Origin: Metaphire vulgaris
Lineage: Eukaryota; Annelida; Clitellata; Crassiclitellata; Megascolecidae
Reading direction: 5' to 3'
NCBI GenBank assembly: GCA_018105865.1
Contig: CM030833.1
Coordinates: 10,150,881-10,214,880 of the forward strand
Length of the DNA stretch: 64,000 nucleotides
The notes beneath the pieces are model-generated. The model searched no databases, had not been told where the DNA came from, and saw only the letters and a list, made by a program, of their open reading frames with translations. The translations under genes were made by a program, and so were the position numbers. Positions 12,337 to 41,136 of the stretch are shown here, in pieces (positions within the stretch are counted from its first letter, which is position 1; the number at the start of each line of letters is the position of its first letter).

Positions 12337-13185
12337 GATGTTTTGCTTCTGTCAACAACAAATATTTCACCTGTTGTGGAGCAGCCATCCAACAAAATTA
12401 AATAGACTAATTTTCCATTTCTAACAGTATCACATTTTAATAACATTTTGCATTTGATATCACATCCACAAAATGAAACAGCGTTCCATAATATGAATAT
12501 ACTGTATATAAAAACTAGCGCAGCGCCATGAAGTTGACATTGAATACTGGAGAACTGAAGATAATGGCACTTCTCTGCACGATGGCTTATATGTTAGCGC
12601 TCTCTGCAGCCTTGAAGTTACGTGCAATTTTTCTACGGCCATGGATTTGATAAAGCCGTAATGACGATGTAATTACTGTATGGTATTTAGGGCCTACCTG
12701 TATGAGTGGCTTGGCTGATTTCGCCTCTGGCGTAGGCTATATGGGTCTAGTGACGGATCACGCAGTTTGCCTTTATTTCATCAGCATATGAGATACATAG
12801 GCGTGCAATGCTATATAGCGGTAGGAATAGCACAATGCCTAATATTGCCTATTCAGCGTGTTTCAAAGCCAGGCATAGCATAACATCGACTACATTGGAC
12901 CTGGAAATAGAACACGCGAAACATTGTTTCCACAATGCTGACAGATTGGAATGTCAGCCAAATTCCCTTAATGTTATTGCATTTTAAAGGTGACACCCTG
13001 TCTGAGAAATCGACAGTTTGGTCTCAACTTGCATCGTGTGTTTCCTCAGTTTGGCGATGATCCGATGTTATTCAATATTGAGTCTCACGGTAATAACATT
13101 GGAACGAGTGCAATTCAACGGAGCTTTTGTCTTAGCGGAGTCGCTTTTTTTGAGTTGCACTACAAAACATCAGCAACGATGCTTT

Positions 13186-28977
<15,792 letters not shown>

Positions 28978-29071
28978 GACGTCTTTTGCGGTTGTAACCT
29001 TCGACTGCTGACAAATACTCTTCAGATCGATGTCAAATCTCAGGTGTCTCTGCTCCTTCCTCTGAAGCCAC

Positions 29072-29837
29072 CTGCAGAAACAACAGGTGATCAAGGATAG
29101 AGACTACCCCCTGTATTGGAAGTCAGCTGAAGAGCCTTCAACTGGTCGTTAAATTAAAAAGAGTTTCGTCGATGTGTAGAAAACGGCGGAGCAAATAGAA
29201 ACAGCGATCGTTGGACCGACTAAACTGGAATCCAGCATCGACGTCACCAGATTCTGTCCGATTCTCTTTTCTGCGAAACGTTCTTCCGCTGCTGAAGCGA
29301 ACTCTTCATGCTTTTCAGTGCAATATCGTCATTATTTGCACTGAAACCTATAATATTCCATAATTATGCTAGGATTTGTACATGCACTCAATTCACGCTC
29401 TCTTGATAGCCATAGGCGGACCATAACGGCAATACTTACGGGCGGTTTTCATATATCTTGTTGTTTGAATTCATGTCCTTTACACTCAGTGTGTTTAAAA
29501 CTGCCGAAGCACAATCACTGATTACGACGCTCTTGAATTGCAAGACACGGTTCTCTGGTCGAACCTTAAAGTCGTGTTTTTATGAGAATCCAAAAGCAGA
29601 TAGAAATCTCACCGGACAATTACAGCAATTACGATGTCAATCAAGCCTCCCTTAAAACAATCATCTGCACCTCACAAGCCAATTTAATCACACGTACATA
29701 TATTCGCGTCCACAAAATGAAATTAAAATTCGCCTATTGCAATTTCGAGAGCGAATTCAATCAAACATTTTCCCCACTCACGGAATTATTAATCAGCACA
29801 TTATTTTGCAAAGTTAACCAACTCTACAGTAGATAGA
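29072..29837. other. Sequence upstream of the Ig gene, nothing recognised
   Basis: No promoter element, exon or transposon protein could be supported. The upstream first exon of the Ig gene, if any, was not found. Confidence 0.4.
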
Positions 29838-31549
29838 GATAATGGTTTAAAACAGAAGTCGGGAATAGACAGGGATGCGTGCTATCTCCATCTCTCTTTA
29901 TAATAATTCTAGAAGTAATCTTTAAAATAGCAACTGAGAATCTAAACATTGGAGTGAATTGTAGTGGAGAAAATATATCAAACCTTAAATTTGCAGACGA
30001 TGTAAAGCTTACTAGCGGAGAGTACTAGAGGTTTAGACTTACAGACCAAGTAAATCAAACAAGCAGAAGATTTGGACTCCGGATTAATCCAGCAAAAACT
30101 AAAGTCATGGCAGTCAACAAAAAAAGAGAGAAAATGATACACATATCAGTAGAAGGAAATAACATCGAACAAGTAAAGAATTTCACATATGTGGGAGGAG
30201 AAATATCAAGCGATGGAAGACACGAACAAGATATTAAAAAGAGAGCAGCAAAAGGATTACAGACAATGGGAAGACTTAGACATATTTGGAATGCTAAAGA
30301 AATAAAGATCAACACAAAAATTCAAATATACAACACTATCATTGTTCCACAAATGCTTTATGGATCAGAAACGTGGATATTAAAAAGAGCAGATGAAAAC
30401 AGACTATTGGTGGCAGAAATGAGTTGTTTGAGACATAGATGTAAAAAACATAAATTTTAAAATAAAAAACATGAAAAAACATGTTTTTTATAAAAAAATA
30501 AAAAACATTAAAAAACATTGGCTTAAAAAACATTGGCCTCGTTTACAGTCCTTTATTGACCATTCGACACATATTAATGAAGTAATTCAATTGAACGATC
30601 CAGAACTCAGTTAGTCGTTGCACAAATGAAATATGATTTTTTAAAGTATCCAATACTACTGTATTGTGAGGTGTAGAACACTTGAACATCTAGAAGCCCT
30701 GATAGGCGTTATAGAACCTTTGACCCTCGGACCTCGAGAACATTCTCACGAGCGACTTAACGAAAGCTGAAACACCTTCGACCCACCAAGTGACCGGGTC
30801 AGAGATGGCTTCTATCAGATGACCGCCCCAGCATTCCGAACGATAACCCTAACCCTAACCCTTCCTCAGTGCAGCCGATGACACCTGCTGTCGAACACTA
30901 ATTATTTCCGCATGAAGAATTCCTTGGATTCTGCGAACGAATAAATAGTCGGTGTTGGAGTTGCCGGGAGAGGGGGAGTTGAAATCTCACCCCAGCTCAA
31001 ATTCCACAACTCCAACATTGGAAATATTGAACCAGCGAACCAAATCCAAGCAGAATAATTAAAACGTATCCCTTCAGAAATTGATATGCAGGCAATAAGA
31101 TACAGAAAATAAAAAACATAAGGAACTTAAAAAACATTAAAAAACATGTTTTTTAAGAAAAAATAAAAAACATAAAAAACGTTTTTTACATCTCTGGTTT
31201 GAGAAAGATATTGGGAGTAAGTAAATTACAAAGAATAAGAAATGAAGACATCAGGAAAAGACTGGGAATGAAAGAGACAATAATAGATAAAATCAGAAGA
31301 AGAAGACTTAGATGGTATGGACATGTAAATAGAATGAACAGTAACAGACTCCCATATAAAGCACTCTACACATGCAAAGAAGGAAAAAGAGGAAGAGGAA
31401 GACCCAGGAAAAAGTGGATGGATAACATCAAAGAAGACTTTGAAAGATATCAAATGACAATAATAGATGGAATGAGATTAACAACGGAAAAAGATAAATG
31501 GAAAAGTTTTGTGTCTAGCTATTGCCGCTAATGAGCTGGCAGAAAGCAA
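29838..31549 (+). mobile_element. LINE fragment (reverse transcriptase C-terminal half), split by a hAT MITE
   Basis: The frame includes EVGNRQGCVLSPSLF and LKFADDVKLT (the catalytic FADD box), then an in-frame TAG. It continues with NPAKTKVM, NFTYVGGEISSDGR and MLYGSETWILKRADENRLLV. After the MITE it resumes with ILGVSKLQRIRNEDIRKRLG, RWYGHVNRM and RGRGRPRKKWMDNIKEDF. These are the order and motifs of a non-LTR retrotransposon polymerase C-terminal region. The 3' end runs into a short ATG repeat. The copy is 5'-truncated and inactive. Confidence 0.85.
30434..31196. mobile_element. hAT-type MITE inserted in a LINE
   Basis: The 763-bp element has ends CATAGATGTAAAAAAC and GTTTTTTACATCTCTG. 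It is flanked by a perfect 8-bp duplication GTTTGAGA (30426-30433, 31197-31204). Subterminal sequence is rich in AAAAAACAT words. Internally a hairpin with TGTTGGAGTTG and CAACTCCAACA lies at about 30953-31018, and CCCTAA is repeated about twice near 30846. Taking it out makes the LINE frame continuous. Confidence 0.9.
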
Positions 31550-31845
31550 CTATGATGATGATGATGACAGTAGATAGAGGGCACTTTGGAATTAACCAAC
31601 GTCTCAGGCCCACCGTCCACGTGGTGTTCAGAAGTTACCGTTTCGATCCAGTTATCTAGCGCAATCGTTCGTTACCGCCAAAATAATAATAATTCGATTA
31701 TGCAGAGTTAATAAATTGATGAAAATAAGCTAAACAAAATTTTAAAAATACTAAAATTATCGTTCGCAATTTCTGGGCTTACTCCATCGGACATGGGCAA
31801 TGAATATTTGGGCGTGAAGAAACCAGAAAGAAAAATAACTTGATC
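31550..31845. other. Spacer, nothing recognised
   Basis: Unique AT-rich sequence between the LINE and the next MITE. No feature can be supported. Confidence 0.4.
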
Positions 31846-31853
31846 TCAATATG

Positions 31854-32213
31854 CAGGGCCGCCGAGAGGAGGGAGCAGGGGCAAATGCACAGGGGCCCGG
31901 CGGCCTGGAGGAGGCTCGGGCCGACGGTGAAGACGTATTATCAATAATAACAACACAAAAAGGTCAACATGGTATGCTGCATATGGGTCCGGCGAGGAAA
32001 AGGGGGGCCGGGCGTTGAGGACATCATAAACCGATAGGCAAAAAAGAGGCCATCACCAGTTTTCAAGAGTTGTAAGACCGTATTGATTATTGTTCGTGAA
32101 ATCAATGATAAGCAAAAAAGGTCGTCAGCATTTTTTTCGAGACTTTGATTTGGCTTATCAGGGGCCCGCCGGCTCTTCTGCACAGGGGCCCGGAATTTAT
32201 CTCAGTGGGCTTG
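31854..32213. mobile_element. hAT-type MITE, reverse copy of the 15148 family
   Basis: It starts CAGGGCCGCCGAGAGG and ends ATCTCAGTGGGCTTG. It is flanked by a perfect 8-bp duplication TCAATATG (31846-31853, 32214-32221). Three reverse copies of the shared motif are present (near 31960, 32036-32052 and 32106-32128), matching the three of the 15148 copy. Confidence 0.85.
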
Positions 32214-32221
32214 TCAATATG

Positions 32222-34465
32222 CCTATAGCACGATCATCGTTTCCAATTACCAATTAGAGGAACAGGAATCAGTTCATCATTTCCACATTACCAATTCGAC
32301 TAATGAAGTCTAGACCATACATTTCTAATCTAGCAGCGCATCGGTATAAAACTCTTCTATTTCGCAGAGGCAATTTTGTCCATATAAAATGTAATTTCTG
32401 TTAAACGAAGACCCCGATTACACGCTGCACTACGCATAAAGTGCAAGTACTGCAGATAATTATAACTAACTAGTGCTTAAGGTCAATGAAATCTCTGAGA
32501 CCGAATTTTAGTAGAATCGGTTTTGTAAGTGAGCAGTTTGGAGTAGTTTGGAGAAGGTTTTACGACTACTGAGTAGTCCGTGTGGAAAGCATTAATGATC
32601 AAAAGAAGTCGGGGCTGTTTTACGTGCTTTATATATATCGACGCCATTAGCCTATTATAAAGCTCGGTTGCACGGGGGTATCTTATACAGCGACTGATCT
32701 TTACGGGGCTCTTGTGCACATAATTGTCTGTGTAGAGGCAACAATACCTAACACATTTATTACAATCATTCAAGCTTTAGTTATTCCGTGGTTTCTTTGT
32801 TTTTACGCGGAAATGGAAAACGCCGGGAAAACCTTTTGAAAACGGTCTCGAAAATCAAGAAATTGTATCGCGTGCATGGCCGCTGATCTGTCCGCAAAAG
32901 AATTACTGAGAGCTGGTAAACCTGTTTCAAATAAGATAGGAAAGAGAATGGGACAGAATAACAGCCGAGAGAATAATTGTTTCTGCGAATCCTTGATGCG
33001 TAGTTTAGATACTCGTTATAGACGGAGAGCAGTCTCAATGCTGCTGAATTGAACGCTGGAATCGTTTTTAAAAAGCGTATCAGTGAAATTTCTCTCAACT
33101 CGTGATTTTGCATCGGATATCACGGAACTGCACGGAGTCTCTCTTCGGGCGCTTCTTCGCTCCATTATGCGCTGCGTCAGAAAATTTACCTTTTAGGAAT
33201 TCTGGGGAACAATGCGATCGCTACGATGAATGATTGCTAAGATAGCAAATGAAATAGCGGCTAATGAACCAAAGACGACCAATCCTTAAGATCTCTCCGT
33301 CAACAAAAGAAACGACCGTCCAGAAAGCCAGTCAAGCGAAGCGAAAAACCATGTCAGCCATGAAAGAACACAACTAGGAACGAACAGAAGAAGAAGAAAA
33401 AACAGGACGAAAAGAATGAGGGCGATGAAAGTTAATAATATACAATTATTTTTGGTACAATAGAACTGTTGCGCCTGCGCCTGTATTAAAGGAGATAACA
33501 TATCATTGCTTTCATTTGGACGACTTTTGAACGCATTCTTAAACGCTTTGTTAAAAAAAATTATGAACGTAATATAGGTTCATACTACACAATAGGCCTA
33601 TTCAGCCTTAAAGACACGCTTCAAATTTCTCCTTTCAAAAGCTGTATTGGAGTTTTTATTTGTATCCACGTATTTCGAGAAATTTATGAAACTAAAATGC
33701 ATTTTGAAGTATGAAAACAAAGTTTAAGATTTCTGCATTCTATTCTACATCGTTGACATAAAGCTAGATTAATCAGACTACTTCTGGCGCTAAAGTCCGT
33801 GTGAAATGCAGCCTCCGCTTATTACAGCGTGGTATCTTACTTATTAGTAAATGTATCACGTTTCATGCAAGTACAGTTAATGCAGTATCCATGGCGAGAG
33901 TAGTCAACGTTTAAACAACTGTGCAAATACCTTCTCCTCAGTAGGTCGGAATTATGCTCTTAAAATAGGCACCGAATTAAGTGAAGCGTGTCGGAGCGCC
34001 AAATCGCTCTCGTTTTCGATGGCCGGTCCTCTGTTTTCGATGTTCATTGCGGCCTTTTGACCCTCTATCTGTCATTTTCGCGAACACCTTATTGTCCAGT
34101 TTCGACCCTAAATGGCGGAGCGCTGCTAGTCATGCGCGTCAAATTGACTGACACTTGGATTCAGTATAAGACGGATGACGCGAAATTGACGCCGAAATGA
34201 AATTATGAAACACAGTTTTAAGATATAAAACAGTAATAAATAGAGAAATTTGAGTTCAGACACAAGATATCTGCAAATGCCCATAAATTGAATTGAACGA
34301 AAAGCTAAAAGACTTGTTCGCAAAACGATTGCCAGTGGCTGCGCAGGCTTTGGAAAGGAGTGTTTAACCCCCAAATATTGTTTGCCTACTAGATGCTCCC
34401 AGAAATATACCATAAGTCACTAGCGAAGAGAAAAGTGAGCAATGAAGTATACACTTCATTGCTAG
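32222..34465. other. Intergenic DNA, no gene seen
   Basis: Several open frames of 70-110 codons occur on both strands. None shows a domain, a splice pattern or transposon motifs. No repeat with clear ends was found. Confidence 0.4.
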
Positions 34466-34469
34466 CCAT

Positions 34470-34711
34470 TGATCTTACCGCCCTCAATTCTAAACGCCTG
34501 CAAGCCGGCCGCTGCCTGGGGTGGGACGTCACAGTGGCAGACACAGTCGCTGCCGCTCATCTGCCATTGACGTCTCTTTCTCCAGGAGCCGCTGCTGAAG
34601 CAGCATCAGTCAGAAAAATCAAGTACACTGACTTGTCGGCCAACTATTTCTTCTTACCACACGCATTACGTCATCGCTTGAATGGCTGTTTTAGTCCAAA
34701 TGTGCCCTTCT
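34470..34711 (+). mobile_element. LINE fragment, extreme C terminus of a reverse transcriptase ORF
   Basis: The frame reads GRCLGWDVTVADTVAAAHLP, then GAAAEAASVRKIKYTDLS. This matches the conserved tail seen in some non-LTR retrotransposon polyproteins (W-D-V-T..D-T, G-A-A-A-x-A-A..K-x-x-K-Y). The 5' part is missing. The 3' side abuts a mariner fragment in the opposite direction. Confidence 0.6.
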
Positions 34712-34925
34712 TTGGCCGGAATCATCAGCGAAATTCTGGTCAGCCATTGGTCAATCGCTTTGTCGATCATGTCCTGCCCGAACTGTCCCCAACAGATCCT
34801 TAGCACTTCTTTCAGATGATTCGGGTGACGAATCTTTCGTCGTTAGACAAGTTTCTGCATTGCTCCCCAAATAGAATAATCGACCGAATTCAGGTCTGGG
34901 CTGTTCGGTGGCCACAGGGTTCTGG
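34712..34925 (-). pseudogene. mariner-family transposase C-terminal fragment
   Basis: The minus strand reads TLWPPNSPDLNSVDYSIWGA, then a stop, then HLKEVL, CWGQFGQDMIDKAIDQWLT and RISLMI. W-P-x-x-S-P-D-L-N-x-x-D-Y-x-x-W holds the third catalytic Asp of mariner/Tc1 transposases. Only the C terminus remains, with a stop and a doubtful 5' boundary. Confidence 0.75.
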
Positions 34926-37900
34926 GTCAATCGACTCGGGTGCGTTCGCAGCAAGGACAGCAACTGTCTCTCTCTAGCCGTCTAGCGAACGGATGTGCTG
35001 GAGGTGAAGATGAAGCGGTCGGCCGTTATTCGACGCAATATCCGGATGTATTTATTTGTGTTTGTCTCGTGATGCAATATAGCAATGTGACATTGATGCC
35101 CTGGAATTCTTTAGTAATTAAGCTTCAGTGTGATGTCGTTATTTTCTTTGTACTTTATAAAAATAAGAAAGTTACAGAGCTTCAAAATAGACCGGTTTTT
35201 ATTGGCCTACCCTGTATAAACGCACATATGAATATGTACAGTAGGTATATATACGTAAATATACATATGTATATATATATATATATAATATGAAATCTAC
35301 ATGTTCCTGAAGATTTTCGATGGAGAATCTTTTACTGTGAGGAATATGTGTCTAATCTGGCGTCGGCGTTTGCACCTATGCAGTTCATTGGCCGTAAGCC
35401 CCCTCTGGCCTCGTTAATTCGTCTCTTCGGGGACTTCGAACATTACCCGGAACCGTACATTTCGATGGCTCATCGACGCTCCCATAAAACACACATACAC
35501 GCGAGCCATTTGCTGTCTATGCGTAGGCCTACATCCCTGCGTTTTGATAAATGCATGTACCCATAGGCAATCATCGATGCGCTCTTACGCCCGAACATCT
35601 GAGCCGCCATTATGGGTCTACCCCCACCCACCCTACAGCCAAGTGACGACGTTTCGACCTTCGGGTCCGAACGAAAGGAACTGCTCAAGTTGTGGCGCCA
35701 CCGCCGCTTTTCGAGGGGTTACGCGGTAAGACAAGAGCGGTAGCACAGCAGAAGACTACAAAAACTCTGATCGGAACCCCACTGTAGAGACATTAGCAGT
35801 CTGTCCGGTATAAAATGCCTTCCTGTTCGTTCAAAATGATCAGATTGCATTGCGTCAGATACGAACGCAATAATCTTTTTTATTATTGAAACTGCAACGA
35901 AACGGCAAATTGAAAGATAGAAACTCAACGTTGTTAGCAGCGAACGATCGAGATAGAATTCTGCATTTAAAACGTTGTCTCGGCATCCATCGTCCATCGA
36001 CGGGCGAGTCCTCCTCAGTAGACCTCACAGTAGCGCTGGCTCTCCACGTCACTTGACCAAGCCGTACATTTGCAGTATACCAGAGAAATAATTAATTAAA
36101 CTCATCTATATTTTATAACTAGGGCCTATTTGAATCTGGCAGTGACTTTAGCCAACTTCAAATTCAGTTTTATCTTTAATAAAAGCCACCACTAAAAGCA
36201 CATATATTTCCAAGTACAGGATGCAGTTCTACAGTGTAGAAATAGAAATGTAGGCCATATATATATATATATGTATATATGTATATATATATACTGTACA
36301 TATACATATATACAATGTCATATATATACTGTACATATACATATATACAATGTCATATATATATATATATATATAAGTAATTGTCACGAGAGACGAGCAT
36401 ACTTTGAAGAGGCACTTGTTTACATAGTACATAGCCTAGTGCAACGTACATTTATATGGCGCATTTTAAATTAATACTCAGAGGTGGTCCCGGATTTGGA
36501 GTCGCAATGGTGATAAGTATTACATATTTCCTCACTCCTCATTATTAGTGACCCCATTTCCAGGCGACGCATGTCATCATTGACCGATTTATTAGCAAAT
36601 ACTCTTCGCTTGCAGTAGAATAGTCTTCGGGCATTGTGGACTGTTCGCCCTCTAAAAAGCCCTACTTTGCCTGACTCCAGTGGACAACGTCACTGAAGCA
36701 TGCATGCGACTAAACGCAATGAAGTTAAGGGTCATTCACACGACTCGAGAGTTGCGGTTTTGCATTTCCAAATTCGTTTTCTCGCCCAAAATCCCAAGAC
36801 AACAGACAGGAAGGTTAGAATTGGATATATTCAACCTGAGCTTTGAGTAATCTATGGATTCCGTGCAGCGACTGTACTCTGTAGTTGTCCGAGGCGGACA
36901 TTGTCGTCATCTTGTTCTTTTCTTTCGCGATCTTTCGCGAAAGTAAACTGACGACTTTTGTCATTCATCGCAGCATTGGACTTCTCATTTCAAGCGGATC
37001 AGTTCTCAGATTTTCTCGTTTCACGAAATATTTCTATGCCACCAGAAGCACTAAAGCATATTCGCAGGTGCCATGACTACAAGTCATTGAGGAAATCCAC
37101 AGGACACTATAACGCATACCCGGGAAAATTCGATAATGTTCAAAAATGGTATAATTGTATTCAAAGTAGAATACAGAGTAGCCAAGCAGTTTTCTTCTCT
37201 GAGGAAACAACAGAAGCCGTGGCAACACCAGGCATGCGTTAGCGAGCCTAGCCTAGTAGCCTCCCAAAATCTCGCTCAACCATCAAACTCTTAGAAGACT
37301 TATTTTCATTTCATGAGCAAAATGTCTGATATGTATATGTGCAGCTCTCGCTTGTCGACACATAGCGTTAAAAATCCTTTTAAAAATTCGGCAGAAAACT
37401 AAATCAACATCAAAACATGCGTTCAATTGTAGCATCCTCGTGACTTTCAGTCTCCCAGATGCTGCAACAGATCAATCGCCGTTTGCACCAAAAGAGCTGC
37501 ACGTATATTAGTTATCTTTAGACCTACCAGAGACTTGTGCCAGGGTGTCGTTGTCATCATTTCGAAACTGATGCCAATTGTTGCGTCGACGAATTCGTCG
37601 AAATGTTTTTTCCGCGATGGAAAGTGGCTCTGCGAGGAAGATTCCGGTGCTCACAAATGTTACCGTACTGATGCCGACTGCGGGATGCAGTGAAGTTGAG
37701 ACAGCACTTCCCCCCCCCGACAGTTGATGCCTACTGCCTAGAGGTATTTACTTATATAGCGCCAGTTTACGACTCCGGCAAGTCCGAGGTAGCATATAGC
37801 CGAGGCGTTGTGCCACGATTTATACGTATCGTTCATTGCACCACTACACATCACGATCATCTAATTAGACTGTATGTTAATAAATAAATTTACATAGATC

Positions 37901-38689
37901 TGTAACTAAGAAATCACGCTTAGCTCGATGCGTTTAGAACTTTCTCTCGCTGGCTGTATTGTATTTTGTACCAAGTCCGACAAACATGCTTCATCGATCG
38001 CTGATCTGCAAGTCCGTACAAAGCGCACGGGGTGCCTGTCGTTGTCGCTCGCCGAGAGAGAACGATTCTGTCCATGGAAACGGTTACGACGCTCATACGA
38101 ACAATGCGCCAATGACTATTGTAGCCTACTGCTGTTCTACCAAAGCAGGCATGGCATGCAGCCGTGGTCGACTAGCTCTCACTGAACTCGATGCTCTCTG
38201 AAGATAAAAAAGGCCCTGCATAGCAGAACCACGTACTTCGTCTTTTCAGAGAATGCTGAAGGAATCCGGCAGAAGTTTGATCTAATTGCGATGCTGGTTA
38301 TAATTAAGTTTCGCTGCTAAATTTTTAAAGTAAAAAGTTTCTCGCTGCTAAAACAGCACAACAGTTTTAACTTAGTAAAAATATTCACATTAACAGAATT
38401 TCAACTTTCGTCAATCATCAATCAAGCAAAATGAATTTGGTCACTTGGAGATCAAACGTAGACGACAAACAAAAGAACTGCTAGTTTGCAATTTAACTGA
38501 CGCCTTCAACAAAACAGATACAAGATCACAAATGTTTTTAAATTTGTCCTCAACATTGGTCTACATTTGAATTTCTTCTGCTGACCTAAGTAGGCTAATT
38601 TTGCTGATTTTACGCGAATGAAAGGTGCTGGTTCCAGATTTGAAGTAAAAAATAGGCAATACGTCAAATTTTTTCGCAAATGAATTATT
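34926..38689. other. Intergenic DNA with (TA)n tracts
   Basis: TA-rich repeats lie at 35265-35287 and 36258-36375, the latter with an ATATACTGTACATATAC word repeated. A frame at 36958-37242 is open but matches nothing I know. No supported gene. Confidence 0.4.
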
Positions 38690-39440
38690 TTGTCGTTCCG
38701 TGGACTACATCGTGTCCAATATATCAAGTTCCATTGGCATCAAGCTCGGAAACTCCGAATTCGCTAATACAGACTATGCAAATGACGCTGCCTTATTTCT
38801 GGAAAACAAGAACAATATTGCACATGCCCTCTTACAGATGGAACAAACAGCATCAAAGCTTGGGCTCCATGTCTCCCGGTCGAAAACGAAGATCCAGAAT
38901 CTTGCCGCAGGTCCTAACATCGATTACCTCATTAATACATTATCAATCCGGCAGTGGAAGTACCAGCGGAGACTAACTTGGTGCTTGTACTTGGGTCAAG
39001 CTGTACCTCCGACTCCGACTCTCTCCACAGGCGTATTGGCATTGCATCAAGTAATATGCATTGGATGAATCGTGTCTGAAAATAATCTACTCTAAGCATC
39101 CAAAATAAGATACGCATCTATTCCTGCTGGCTACTGACATGTCCATCCTCACAGATGGCCAAGTACCTGACTCTAACGAGACCTGGACTCCACTGAAATC
39201 GTCGACTGGAACAGTGAGTTGGAATCTTTGCATACTGTAACTGCGCCAGATCCTTAGAGACCAAATGGTATGACTTCATTCAGAGTGAGGAAATTTACAA
39301 ACGTTCCGGCCAAACCAAACACAGACCATCTGACCGCTGCGAGACGACTCATCTCTATTTTTAGTCAACTGTGATGATATCAGAAAACATCCCTGGAAAT
39401 GATGTTCTTACCCTTGGATGCCAGATTGAAAGTGGCTACA
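38690..39440 (+). mobile_element. Decayed LINE fragment (reverse transcriptase)
   Basis: The frame reads NTDYANDAALFLENKNNIAH, then LLQMEQTASKLGLHVSRSKT. This is the F/Y-A-D-D box region with the first catalytic Asp changed (YAND). Further on, in shifted frames, are LHRRIGIASSNMHWMNRV and WYDFIQSEEI, the typical downstream LINE tail. Several frameshifts and stops mark it as dead. Confidence 0.75.
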
Positions 39441-39533
39441 GACTTTGTCTCTGGGACACAAATGTCAGGGGAAAAAACCATTTACGCGGTTGAAGCAAAT
39501 ATCTCGCGGCTGCTGATTAACACCTACTCGCCC

Positions 39534-39564
39534 CCACCAAGAATTCCTGGAACCGCCATTGTTA
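39534..39564. mobile_element. Solitary end of the CAGTGGCGGTTCC MITE family
   Basis: CCACCAAGAATTCCTGGAAC, followed by CGCCATTG, matches one end of the 12082/42908/57205 family. The other end is absent, probably lost when the neighbouring LINE inserted or by deletion. Confidence 0.5.
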
Positions 39565-39599
39565 CTGACAATTCTTTGAGAATATTATAATAGAAACCT

Positions 39600-40500
39600 A
39601 TCGGTCCATTTTATGATTTATTATTAGGTTTCGTTTATTTTTCAACAATTATATTTTTGATGTTAATCCTCATACCATATTCTTCGGATACGAAGGCCAG
39701 TCTATCCATGATGTTTTGTTTAGGCTTTTTCTTTGTTTGCTAACATCCCTGATCGTCTGCAAATCCCAATTTGGTACCAATTACAGAAATACTTTGATTG
39801 AATATGGTATGAGGATTAACATCAAAAGACTAAAAGATGGTCATTTCATTGTCTAGCAAGGAAAGGAGGCAAACATCACAATCTTTGGACAGAAGGTAGA
39901 ACATTTGAAACAATTCTGCTAGCATTTTGTGGCAGCCTTATCCACAAAAGATGCCACGCGTCAAAGGAAATAAGAAGGAGAATTACGAAGTGTGACGGGA
40001 AAGTTAAGCAAATTTGACGTAAAGGAAGGAAAATAATGAGGACCTTTCTCGATAAAGGGCTCAAGAAGAGAATGATTAAAACACTGATATGGAGTGTGGT
40101 GTTATATGGCTCAGAGACATGGAGATGGAAAAGATGACATCAGAAGACTGGAGGCGTTCGAGATGTGGATAACGAAAAGGGGTCGAGGCGAATGGAAAGA
40201 ATAAGCTGGACACAACATATATCCAATAAAGAAGTCATAGATATCGTGAAAGAGAAAAAGACAATAATAAAAACAATAAAACAAAGGCAAAGGAACTGGA
40301 TGGGCCACATTTTAAGAGGAGAATCGTTGTTCAAAACAATACTGGAAGGGCACATGGGGGAAAATTTGAAAGAGGAAGACCACGTACATCACTACTGCAC
40401 TGGATGATGCCAAAAGACGGATTCAAAGGATTAAAGACCCAAGCTGCTGACAGAGATAGATGGCTCAACCTTTGAACCAGGACCTGCTTCCGGGCAGAGA
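39600..40500. mobile_element. LINE fragment with an inverted 5' segment
   Basis: On the minus strand, 39799-39655 reads KLGFADDQG, a stop, and QNIMDRLAFVSEEYGMRINI. On the plus strand from 39800 the frame reads EYGMRINIKRLKDGHFIV, then in several frames MIKTLIWSVVLYGSETW, RMERISWTQHISNKEV and RQRNWMGHILRGESL. So the front of this LINE is inverted relative to its back. The two parts share a perfect 28-bp inverted overlap (39655-39682 and 39800-39827). Confidence 0.8.
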
Positions 40501-41136
40501 ACTTAAAGACAGACAGACGTCAAATCCTTTTCGATCATAATGAAACTTTAAAATAATAAAGAATTATGTGTAAAATGTGTTAAATCATTCTGATTCAATT
40601 GCTCTGCAATATACCAGCTAAATGAATATTTATGACATTGCAAAAGGGCATCTGAGAAATATTGTAAAAGTCTATTATAGCGTTCTAAATTATTTCCACT
40701 TATTTACAGGTCAACTAGTGCGTTTTAGCGTTCTAAAAATTAATTATTTAAATAATTCTGATGTATTTTGGCTGTCTATATTATAATAGAAACTTTCCCC
40801 TCCAAATTACGCGCAAATTTCAACTTTTTCATTTCTTTTTGAACAATTATATTTTATAATAGGCCTACTCATATATTGTGTCGACGCTTGATTGACAGCA
40901 AGAGTCTTACCTGTTTACGAGGTTAAAGTCGTTCGATAGGTCCCTATGGACCTATTTCCGTCCCCATTTCCACTATTTACAGAAATTACGGACTATTTTC
41001 TGGATTGAGTAGCTTTGGTCCAGGTCTACAAGTCATTTCTTTCATTGTCTATGATTTCTTTAACATTTCTGAACTTTTTCTTTCGCAATGTTATGTACCA
41101 TTTTGACGTTATTGCGTTTCTTAGCATTTTGTGTAT
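40501..41136. other. Intergenic DNA, nothing recognised
   Basis: AT-rich unique sequence. No supported feature except a TAGGCCTA palindrome at 40860. Confidence 0.4.

Noticed and set aside
30840..30862. Telomere-like CCCTAA repeats
   Set aside because: Only about two and a half units, inside a hAT element. Not a telomere or a meaningful interstitial array.
36958..37242. 94-codon open frame that looks like a soluble protein
   Set aside because: Composition is plausible but I recognise no family and no exon borders.
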